Source: CAZCVI01 sp964502145 (GTDB taxonomy: Bacteria > Acidobacteriota > Aminicenantia > UBA2199). Taken from it: 64,000 nucleotides of DNA. The stretch's first letter is position 1; every line of letters starts with the position of its first letter. Below are positions 25,565 to 33,047 of the stretch, one piece after another. The stretch covers positions 1-64,000 of the forward strand of contig CAZCVI010000008.1 of the NCBI GenBank assembly GCA_964502145.1, written 5' to 3'. The notes beneath the pieces were generated by a model that saw only the letters and a list, made by a program, of their open reading frames with translations, searched no databases and was not told the origin of the DNA. Position numbers and translations under genes: made by a program.

Positions 25565-27949
25565 CTATTCGTATTTAAGGGCATCGGCAGGGTTTAAGAC
25601 TGCCGCCTTATATGCTTTATAACCCACAGTCAACAGTGAAATGATCAATACCACCAAACCAGCGGCGAAAAATATCCACGGCGAGAGTGATATGCGATAA
25701 GCAAAATTCTGCAACCATTGCTTCATGGCATACCATGCCACTGGCCATGCAATTATATTCCCCAACAGCACCCAGCGGACAAAATCACAACTAAGCAATA
25801 ACATCACCGACGAAACGGTGGCTCCCAGTATTTTGCGAATAGCGATCTCTTTGGTGCGCTGCTCAGAGGTAAAAGAAGCCAAGCCAAACAAGCCGAGGCA
25901 CGCAATGAAGATGGACAAAATGGTAGCAACCATAAATATTTTTGCCAGTTTCGCTTCCGTCTGATATAAGCTGGCAAAATCATCATCCAAAAAGGAGTAG
26001 GTAAACACTTGACCGGGCACCAACTCTTCCCATCTCTGCTTTAAACTGGACAAAGTTTGTGGTATATTGCGGGGGGAGATACGCACAGCGATATATTCAA
26101 AAGCAGACGGATCAATATAATACACCATCGGAGAGACCTCTTGGTGCAGTGAATCAAAATTAATATCCTCCACCACGCCCACAACCCTTCCTTTTTTCCA
26201 ATTGCTCACATTGAAGTTTTTTCCCACCGCCGATTGCCAACCAAAGGAGCGAAGCGCGGCTTGATTAAGAACAAAAGCACTATTTTCATCCGCAGGAAAG
26301 TCTCTAGAAAATCCACGTCCTTCCACTACTTTGATCTCAAAAGTCTGAAAAAACTCCGTATCCACAGGGGTGCAAAAAATAGATAAATATTCATTGCTAG
26401 AAACACCATCGTGCCAATAATTATTATCCCACTCGATCTTGCCTGGGAAAAAATCCGAGGCACAAACCGACTTCACTTCCGCGATTTTTGAAAACTCCGA
26501 TTTTATGGTCTCATACTTTGAGCGCGCCTGTTCATTGTAATTAAAATGAACCACGACCACGTTCTCTTTGTTTAAGCCAATCCGGGTGGTTCTCATAAAA
26601 TATAATTGGCTCGCCATAAAAATGGAACAGATAATAAAAGCAATGGAGATTGAAAACTGGAATACCACCAGCACTTTTCTTAGTATAGGCAAAAACCGAC
26701 CTTTTTGGCTGACCTTGGCCATAACAGTGGTGGGATTAAAGCGTGATAAAAAGAAGGCAGGAACAAGACCAGACCCGAACCCCACCACAACCAGTATCCC
26801 AAGAAACCCCAACCATAAATATAAATTGGTAAAATAGTGAAACGAAAGCATTTTTCCTGCCACCGAATTAAACGTTGGCAGAAGCAATTCGGCTAATAGT
26901 GCAGCCAAGGGCAGAGATACCAGGGTTAAAAGAAAGGATTCTCCCAGAAATTGTACAACCAACTGCCTTGGGGTGGCTCCCAATACTTTGCGTAGTCCAA
27001 TCTCTTTGGAACGATTGGCAAAGCGAGCAGTGGCCAGATTAATGTAATTCAAGCAGGCGATTACAAGAATGAACAACGCGATTAAGAAAAAAATATAAAC
27101 GGTTGTGATATCACGATTCGGTTCTATTTCATTCCGCAAATCCGAATGCAAATGAATAGAGGTTAGCGGCTGGAGGAAATAGGTCATTTTATACTTCTCC
27201 CGCAACTCCCTACCCCGGTATTTGTCGATAATTGCTGTAATGCGTTCTTTTATTAATTGCTCCGGGTTTACCGTATGAGGTTTCACCAAAATATAGGTAT
27301 AATTGTTCATCACGCCCCAGTTTTCCATATTCTTAGGGGATATCTGCAAATCACACATAAAATTGAATTTAAAATGGGAATTTTGCGGAAGATTTTTGAA
27401 TACGCCAGTGATGGTATAATCCTTATTCCCATTTATGGAAATCACTTTTCCCAAGGGGTTTTCACGGCCAAAATATTTTTCCCATATTGTTTCAGATATA
27501 ATAATAGAGTACTGTTCTTTGAGTGCAAAATTAGAGTTCCCAAGAATAAATGGTAAGGAAAATACCTGTAAGAACTCAGGGTCACTTAAAAATACTTCCT
27601 CCCTGAAAGTTTTATTGTTGCATTTGATTAAGTACTCACGTTTTGCAAACCGGACAGCTTTTTCAATCCATGGGAATTCGCGGACCAATGTAGGGGCCAA
27701 GGCGGCGGAGGTGTTGGTCGCCCGAGACACTTCACCTTCATTTTCATTTTGAAAGGCTACCCGGTATATACGGTCGGCGTTCTTATGAAAGCGGTCATAA
27801 CTCAATTCATCCTGCACCCATAAAAAAAGAAGCAAGCAGGCTGCAATGCCAATGGTTAATCCCAGAATATTGATGAAAGCATGGCTTTTATTCTTTAAGA
27901 TATTTCGAAAGGCGATCTTTAAGTAGTTCCTTAACACCAATCCACCCAC
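25565..27949 (-). CDS. MacB/FtsX-type ABC transporter permease of the RiPP locus
   Basis: 794 residues. Two FtsX-type halves, each with a large periplasmic domain: the N-terminal part opens with YLKIAFRNILKNKSHAFINI and a first helix, then periplasmic sequence to about 280, three helices, a second periplasmic domain (about 450-660) and three closing helices. There is no ATPase domain; the ATPase is encoded separately at 29545. MacB-type pumps do not carry substrate through the membrane but drive periplasmic substrates out via an adaptor. Start is GTG at 27949, with GTG at 27937 as an alternative. As first gene of the leftward operon it probably exports the mature peptide or gives self-immunity. 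Confidence 0.9.
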   Translation of the reverse strand: MGGLVLRNYLKIAFRNILKNKSHAFINILGLTIGIAACLLLFLWVQDELSYDRFHKNADRIYRVAFQNENEGEVSRATNTSAALAPTLVREFPWIEKAVRFAKREYLIKCNNKTFREEVFLSDPEFLQVFSLPFILGNSNFALKEQYSIIISETIWEKYFGRENPLGKVISINGNKDYTITGVFKNLPQNSHFKFNFMCDLQISPKNMENWGVMNNYTYILVKPHTVNPEQLIKERITAIIDKYRGRELREKYKMTYFLQPLTSIHLHSDLRNEIEPNRDITTVYIFFLIALFILVIACLNYINLATARFANRSKEIGLRKVLGATPRQLVVQFLGESFLLTLVSLPLAALLAELLLPTFNSVAGKMLSFHYFTNLYLWLGFLGILVVVGFGSGLVPAFFLSRFNPTTVMAKVSQKGRFLPILRKVLVVFQFSISIAFIICSIFMASQLYFMRTTRIGLNKENVVVVHFNYNEQARSKYETIKSEFSKIAEVKSVCASDFFPGKIEWDNNYWHDGVSSNEYLSIFCTPVDTEFFQTFEIKVVEGRGFSRDFPADENSAFVLNQAALRSFGWQSAVGKNFNVSNWKKGRVVGVVEDINFDSLHQEVSPMVYYIDPSAFEYIAVRISPRNIPQTLSSLKQRWEELVPGQVFTYSFLDDDFASLYQTEAKLAKIFMVATILSIFIACLGLFGLASFTSEQRTKEIAIRKILGATVSSVMLLLSCDFVRWVLLGNIIAWPVAWYAMKQWLQNFAYRISLSPWIFFAAGLVVLIISLLTVGYKAYKAAVLNPADALKYE

Positions 27950-28178
27950 TCAACTCTGCTGTTTTTTCCTATCCACTCAACAGTATCACATCGCTTATAC
28001 ATCATGTACACCGAATTTCTCCTTAAAACTGAATTTTTAAGTTCGTTTCTGATTAAGAAAAGGCATTCTCTCACATTTAGGAGCTCTTGTCAATAGACAA
28101 ATTGCAAAAATCCGCCTGTTTTTGTCTGTCCCTTTTTAAGTCAAAGGCTCCCTACTTCTAAAAAAAAATGGAAAGGTA

Positions 28179-28207
28179 TTGTCAAAAATGGGATTTTATT
28201 ATATACT
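28179..28207 (+). promoter_or_regulatory. sigma70-type promoter of the adaptor/ATPase operon
   Basis: TTGTCA at 28179-28184 and TATACT at 28202-28207 with a 17-bp spacer, about 50 bp before the adaptor ATG. The approximately 300-bp divergent region (27950-28256) holds no gene; the leftward promoter is not obvious. Confidence 0.65.
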
Positions 28208-28256
28208 GGGATACTTAACTTGAATATTGTACATGGATGCTGAGGAGCAATAAATC

Positions 28257-29510
28257 ATGGGTATGGATAGAATAGTCGAGAAGAAAGCCTGGCCAATGAA
28301 ACGAGTTCTTACCTATGGTGCGGCGGGAATATTTATCCTGCTGGTGCTCTACCTGTTAATCTTTCAAAACGGTTCATCATTGCAAGTCAATCCCGAACGA
28401 ATTACCATTTCCAAAGTCACATCCGGGCCCTTTTTAGAATTTATTCCCGTGATCGGTAACATCCTTCCCCATAAAACGGTTTATCTGGTGGCCGAAGAGG
28501 GCGGGCGGGTGGAGACTCTTTTTCTTGAAGTGGGCGCACAGGTAAAAGCGGGGGATAAAATCCTTAAACTTTCCAATACCGGCTTACTGATGACTCTATT
28601 AAATAATGAAGCCCAAGTCAACCGCGCCAGCAACGACCTGCGCGCTACCCGTTTACAACTGGAACGAAACCGCCTGGATCTAAAAAAACAATGCGTGGCA
28701 GCCGATTACTCCCTCTTACGCAGCAAACGCAAATTTGAACGATACGCGGCCCTATTTGAGAAAAAAATCATCTCGCAAGAAGACTACGATGACTTCAAAG
28801 ATGAATACGAATACCAAGTAAAAAACCAGGCCCTCACCCTGGAAAACCTGAAAACCGATCTCTCCTTCCAAGAACAACAAGTCCGAGAACTCAATATCTC
28901 GGTCCAAAAAATGGAAGCCAGCCTCGATTTATTACGCGCCCAAATGGAAAGTCTGACGGTTCGCGCCCCTATCAGCGGACAACTCACCTCCCTCACGGTG
29001 GAAAAAGGACAATCCACCCAGCCCGGCGAACGATTCGGGCAGATTGATGAACTGCAAGGTTTCAAAGTTAAAGCTAAAATTGACGAACACTATTTGCAAC
29101 AGGTGGAAATGGGTAAACCGGGAAAATTTGATGTCTCGGCTAAAACCTATGATCTGTCCATTAGCAAAGTCTTACCGGAAGTTAAAGAGGGTCTCTTTGA
29201 AGTGGAATTGGAATTTATCGGCACGGAACCCCCGGGCATTCGCCGCGGCCAATCCATTCATATACGCCTGGAACTGGGAGAAATGACACAAGCCTTATTA
29301 CTGGAACGAGGCGCTTTTTACCAACACACGGGCGGAAATTGGGTGTATGTGATTAATGAACAAGAACAAAACGCGGAAAAACGCACCATCCGTATCGGTC
29401 GTCAAAACCCGCACTTCTTCGAGGTATTGGAAGGACTTAAACCGGGGGAACGGGTTATTACCTCCGCCTATGATAATTTCGGCGATAAAGATAAACTGCT
29501 TTTAAAATGA
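28257..29510 (+). CDS. periplasmic adaptor (membrane fusion protein) of the MacAB-type exporter
   Basis: 417 residues. One N-terminal membrane anchor (about 15-36), a split biotinyl-lipoyl domain (GGRVETLFLEVGAQVKAGDK and VRAPISGQLTSLTVEKGQ), a long coiled-coil hairpin between them (about 120-235), and beta-barrel and membrane-proximal domains to the end. This is the MacA/HlyD layout linking an inner-membrane pump to an outer-membrane channel; no TolC-like gene is present here. GAGGAG sits nine bases before the ATG. Divergent from, and presumably working with, the permease at 25565. Confidence 0.92.
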   Translation: MGMDRIVEKKAWPMKRVLTYGAAGIFILLVLYLLIFQNGSSLQVNPERITISKVTSGPFLEFIPVIGNILPHKTVYLVAEEGGRVETLFLEVGAQVKAGDKILKLSNTGLLMTLLNNEAQVNRASNDLRATRLQLERNRLDLKKQCVAADYSLLRSKRKFERYAALFEKKIISQEDYDDFKDEYEYQVKNQALTLENLKTDLSFQEQQVRELNISVQKMEASLDLLRAQMESLTVRAPISGQLTSLTVEKGQSTQPGERFGQIDELQGFKVKAKIDEHYLQQVEMGKPGKFDVSAKTYDLSISKVLPEVKEGLFEVELEFIGTEPPGIRRGQSIHIRLELGEMTQALLLERGAFYQHTGGNWVYVINEQEQNAEKRTIRIGRQNPHFFEVLEGLKPGERVITSAYDNFGDKDKLLLK

Positions 29511-29544
29511 AAATGATACGTACATCTCACTGGAGAAAACAAGA

Positions 29545-30234
29545 ATGATTGAAACAAAGGAATTAAAAAAGATTTATATGACGGAAGAAGTGGAAACCAC
29601 AGCTCTGAATAAAGTCAACTTAACAGTAAAAGAAGGCGAATTTGTAGCTATCATGGGCCCTTCGGGCTGCGGTAAATCCACCCTACTCAATATTCTAGGT
29701 TTATTGGATAACCCCACGGCGGGGGAATTTTATTTCCTTGGGGAACAGATCGCCACATACAATGAGAAAAAACGCGCCAGCTTACGCAAGAATAATATTG
29801 GCTTTGTTTTCCAGAGTTTTAATCTGATTGATGAACTCTCGGTTTACGAGAATGTGGAACTGCCCTTGCTTTATCTGAAAGTACCGGCCACGGAGCGGAA
29901 GAAACGAGTCAATGAGGCATTGGAACGTATGCAATTACTGGCCCGAACCAGCCATTTTCCACAACAACTCTCTGGTGGTCAACAGCAACGTGTGGCCGTG
30001 GCCCGCGCCATTGTGGGACACCCCAAATTGATCCTGGCAGATGAGCCAACTGGGAATCTGGATTCAGCCAATGGCCAAGAAGTAATGGAAATGTTGCGTA
30101 ACCTACATGACTCCGGCACCACAATCATCATGGTCACACACTCGCCCTCTTATGCAGAATATTGCCAACGCATCATTCACCTCTTCGACGGACACATCGT
30201 CACAGAGAATATGAATACAGAATTTCACCTGTAA
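29545..30234 (+). CDS. ABC transporter ATPase of the MacB/LolD type
   Basis: 229 residues, a single nucleotide-binding domain. Walker A GPSGCGKST, Q-loop in FVFQSFNLIDELSVYENV, signature LSGGQQQR, Walker B LILADEPTGNLD and the H-loop MVTHSP. The length and the DEPTGNLDS box are typical of the MacB/LolD/FtsE class that pairs with FtsX-type permeases. GGAGA precedes the ATG, 34 bp after the adaptor stop, so the two are co-transcribed. The partner permease is almost certainly the divergent gene at 25565. Confidence 0.95.
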   Translation: MIETKELKKIYMTEEVETTALNKVNLTVKEGEFVAIMGPSGCGKSTLLNILGLLDNPTAGEFYFLGEQIATYNEKKRASLRKNNIGFVFQSFNLIDELSVYENVELPLLYLKVPATERKKRVNEALERMQLLARTSHFPQQLSGGQQQRVAVARAIVGHPKLILADEPTGNLDSANGQEVMEMLRNLHDSGTTIIMVTHSPSYAEYCQRIIHLFDGHIVTENMNTEFHL

Positions 30235-30296
30235 GATACGACCCACGCCATACACCATATATATAGTATATTTAACTGGTAAGGTCACAGGCCATG

Positions 30297-30317
30297 AAAC
30301 TGGATTCCTGCCAGTTT
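30297..30317 (+). terminator. possible weak terminator after the ATPase gene
   Basis: AAACTGG (30297-30303) pairs with CCAGTTT (30311-30317) around a 7-base loop, followed by TAATTTAAT. No continuous T-run, so only tentative. Confidence 0.35.
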
Positions 30318-30333
30318 TAATTTAATAAAAGAC

Positions 30334-30425
30334 CCCCACTAATTTCACGAATTTACACGAATTAAAAAGAAATAAAAACTTTTTATTCGAGTATATTCGT
30401 GTTAATTCGTGCAATTCGTGGGCCA
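30334..30425. repeat. inverted decamer-repeat element (CACGAATT type)
   Basis: Left arm CCCACTAATTTCACGAATTT then ACACGAATTA, an A/T loop, and a right arm of TTCGTG units spaced by about 10 bp (ATATTCGTGTTAATTCGTGC then AATTCGTGGG). It lies between converging operons and is built on the same plan as the 9-mer elements but from a different unit. Confidence 0.75.
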
Positions 30426-30434
30426 GTCTTTTTT

Positions 30435-31607
30435 CTATCGTTCATTCATCGCGTATAGATTATTATAATATTGCCTCAACCCATAATTGGAGATAATTTC
30501 CTGTTGAACCTGCGAGGTGCCCTCAATAATTTCCATGATTTTCGCCTCGCGAAAAAGTCGTTCAACGGGAAATTTATTGCAGCAACCATTGCCACCATGT
30601 ACCTGCACCGCATCGGTAGTAATTTCCATGGCGATTTTAGAGGTGAAATATTTCGCGATAGTCGTTTCCATAAGAGCCGAGGCATGACCTTCTTTTCGTA
30701 ATTGACCCGCTCTGAGGCAAAGAGCTCGGCCTGCATGAATTTTGGTGACGGCATCGCCAATCAAACCCTGGATCAATTGAAAAGTATGGATTTTTTTGCC
30801 GAATTGAGATCGTTTTCTGGAGTAAGAAACCATGGATTCCATGGCTTCTTGGGCCAAGGCGAGAGCACCCCAGGCAATACTATAACGACCGTGATCAAGC
30901 GCGGTATTAACAATAATAGTAAAACCATTCCCCTCTTTGCTAAGTAAATTTTCAGCGGGTACGACCACATTTTCCAATTGGATTTCAGCGATATAGGCAG
31001 CGCGACTGGCCAGTAAACCTTTGATAGGAGTGGTGGTTACACCTGCCATGGAACGCTCCACGATAAACGCGGAATTGCCATTTTCACCACGGGTAATCAC
31101 AATGAAAAAATCGGCAATATTACCCAGCGTAATCCACTTTTTGCGACCCGTCAGAATATAGTGGTTGTCTTTTTTCGTATACAGCGTTTGCACGCTTTTG
31201 GCATCCGTGCCCACTTCCGGTTCAGTGAGACAGAAACAACCGATCTTTTTTCCGCTGGCCATGAGCGGCAACCATTTGTTTTTTTGTTCTTTCGTGCCCC
31301 AACGCAAGAGCGTTTCGCCTACCAGGGAAGCATGAACGGTGAGTATAGCGCGGGTGGAAGCACAGGCTTTCCCAATCTCCTCGGTGAAAAGTCCGTAATA
31401 AACAGGATCTAAACCCAGACCACCCCATGCCATGGGAAAACCGGGGGTCAGGTATCCCTTTTGGGCCATTTTCTCCATGAGATCATGGGGAATGGCCTGG
31501 TTCTCCTCGAATATTCCGGCAAAAGGACGTATCCATTCGGCGGCAAACGCTTTGGCTTCCGCGACTATTTGTTGCTGACGAAGTTCGTCAGGGGATAATG
31601 CTACCAT
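30435..31607 (-). CDS. acyl-CoA dehydrogenase-like enzyme (FkbI-type context)
   Basis: 390 residues with the full acyl-CoA dehydrogenase fold: ACASTRAILTVHASLVGETL, the FAD-binding CFCLTEPEVGTDA, WITLGNIADFFIV, and near the C-terminus the catalytic-base segment EIIEGTSQVQQE. FkbI-type members oxidise an acyl unit carried on an acyl carrier protein rather than on CoA. Its position directly after a stand-alone carrier protein and an FkbH-like gene supports that. An ATG at 31613 directly abuts the AAGGAG, so the next ATG at 31607, six bases away, is the better start. Last gene of the operon. Confidence 0.85.
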   Translation of the reverse strand: MVALSPDELRQQQIVAEAKAFAAEWIRPFAGIFEENQAIPHDLMEKMAQKGYLTPGFPMAWGGLGLDPVYYGLFTEEIGKACASTRAILTVHASLVGETLLRWGTKEQKNKWLPLMASGKKIGCFCLTEPEVGTDAKSVQTLYTKKDNHYILTGRKKWITLGNIADFFIVITRGENGNSAFIVERSMAGVTTTPIKGLLASRAAYIAEIQLENVVVPAENLLSKEGNGFTIIVNTALDHGRYSIAWGALALAQEAMESMVSYSRKRSQFGKKIHTFQLIQGLIGDAVTKIHAGRALCLRAGQLRKEGHASALMETTIAKYFTSKIAMEITTDAVQVHGGNGCCNKFPVERLFREAKIMEIIEGTSQVQQEIISNYGLRQYYNNLYAMNER

Positions 31608-31629
31608 GTTCATCTCCTTGTGGATTGCG

Positions 31630-31878
31630 TTAGGCTTTTTGTTTACTTTTGATATATTCTTCGATGCGGTTCACACTGCTAAAATTGCTAATTTCCAGGT
31701 CATCATTATCGACTTCAATACAGAATTCCTGCTCAATATAATTGACGAGCTTCATGGCAAATAAAGAATTAACAAAACCCATCTCAAAGATATTATCACT
31801 GTCATTGAACTGGGCTTCATCTTCAAAGATTACCAGATTGCTTTCGATAAACTTACGAATTTTCTCTTTTAAATCCAT
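31630..31878 (-). CDS. stand-alone acyl carrier protein (FkbJ-like)
   Basis: 82 residues, all-helical, with the phosphopantetheine attachment serine in GFVNSLFAMKL (S38; NSL in place of the usual DSL). The neighbouring acidic residues and the YIEQEFCIEV helix fit the carrier fold. It would hold an acyl intermediate as a thioester while the adjacent FkbH-like enzyme loads it and the dehydrogenase oxidises it. AAGGAG lies upstream of the ATG. It needs a phosphopantetheinyl transferase from elsewhere; none is in the window. Confidence 0.87.
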   Translation of the reverse strand: MDLKEKIRKFIESNLVIFEDEAQFNDSDNIFEMGFVNSLFAMKLVNYIEQEFCIEVDNDDLEISNFSSVNRIEEYIKSKQKA

Positions 31879-31952
31879 AACATGTTCTCCTTGTGTTTTT
31901 AACTTATTTTATCTCGTTTTGTCTTAATCTAGTATATATTATAAAAGGGAAT

Positions 31953-32990
31953 TTATAGTATTCTCACGTCAATGTACGGCGGAAAAGGTTGGATGGTGGA
32001 CAGGTCGTTCTGGAACAAAATATTGCCACTCTCATCGGAGGAAACCTCTTTAAAATTGGAAAATTTATAACTGACCAACATCTGGCGGTTACGATCGGTT
32101 TTCTTGAAATCAGCCAGTAATATTTTCCCTACCTTTTTGGTTTCCATCATAATATAGGACATCAACACCGTTCCCACACTTCGAGCCATCACACGACATG
32201 ACATCAAAAGTAATTTTAAATGCCAGCTATCCTGGTTGATTTCAATCAGTGCCAATCCGATCTTCCCATAGGAACCGTATTTATCGGTCAGTTCACAGAC
32301 CAGCAGGCGATGTGAAGGGGAAAGTCGAAAGGCATTTAATTCGTCATAATCATAGGTTCGTCCGGTGGCGTTGAGTTGATTGGTACGCACGGTCAGTTCT
32401 TCAGCCCGTTTTAAATCCTCTTCCCTGGCCTCGTGAATCAAAAATTTCATATCCAAGGACGCCAAAAACACTTCCGATGGGCCGCGGAAAGTTTCCTCTT
32501 CCACCTTGCGTTTTATGTCATCCATGTACATGCTCCGACGACGACTGGAATCCTGGGTAATAAACCGGGGATTAAAACGGGGCAGAGCAAGAATTTTTTG
32601 ATAATCCAAGGCATCCATACAGGTGATTTCAGGATGAACACTTTTCACCTCTTCGCGTTCAAAGGGTTGATCATCAATAAAAACAATGGTATCCATGGCG
32701 AAATTCAAATTCTTTTGGATTTTGCCAACCCCGAAAGATTTTGCATCCCAATTAATCTCGGGGTACAAGAAATACTCTTCCAAGCCAAAGGCTTTGAGCT
32801 TGGCCATGGCATCGGGGTAATTATTTTTACTGGCAATGGAGTGAAGTATGCCCCTGGCATCCAGAGTGTGCAAAATCTCTTTTATGCCCGGTTTTAATTG
32901 TATATCGTCGGCTTCAACTAGGATACCGTCCCATAGAGTATGATCGAGGTCCCAAATCACACATTTAACCTCTTTGGTACTTTCCTTCAT
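31953..32990 (-). CDS. FkbH-like HAD-superfamily enzyme
   Basis: 345 residues. The N-terminal HAD domain has WDLDHTLWDG with the D14-x-D16-x-T nucleophile motif and VFIDDQPFEREEV; the C-terminal half is the acyltransferase-like part with VRTNQLNATGRTY and LLMSCRVMARSVGTV. FkbH enzymes take 1,3-bisphosphoglycerate, remove phosphate and load the glyceryl group on a carrier protein, the first step to methoxymalonyl- or hydroxymalonyl-type extender units. The next two genes are the carrier and dehydrogenase of that route. No 3-hydroxyacyl dehydrogenase (FkbK) or methyltransferase (FkbG) is present. GGAGGT precedes the ATG. Confidence 0.88.
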   Translation of the reverse strand: MKESTKEVKCVIWDLDHTLWDGILVEADDIQLKPGIKEILHTLDARGILHSIASKNNYPDAMAKLKAFGLEEYFLYPEINWDAKSFGVGKIQKNLNFAMDTIVFIDDQPFEREEVKSVHPEITCMDALDYQKILALPRFNPRFITQDSSRRRSMYMDDIKRKVEEETFRGPSEVFLASLDMKFLIHEAREEDLKRAEELTVRTNQLNATGRTYDYDELNAFRLSPSHRLLVCELTDKYGSYGKIGLALIEINQDSWHLKLLLMSCRVMARSVGTVLMSYIMMETKKVGKILLADFKKTDRNRQMLVSYKFSNFKEVSSDESGNILFQNDLSTIQPFPPYIDVRIL

Positions 32991-33047
32991 CTATTAAACC
33001 TCCAATTCATTGGAATAAAACAATTTAAAACAATAAAAAATTGGGTA

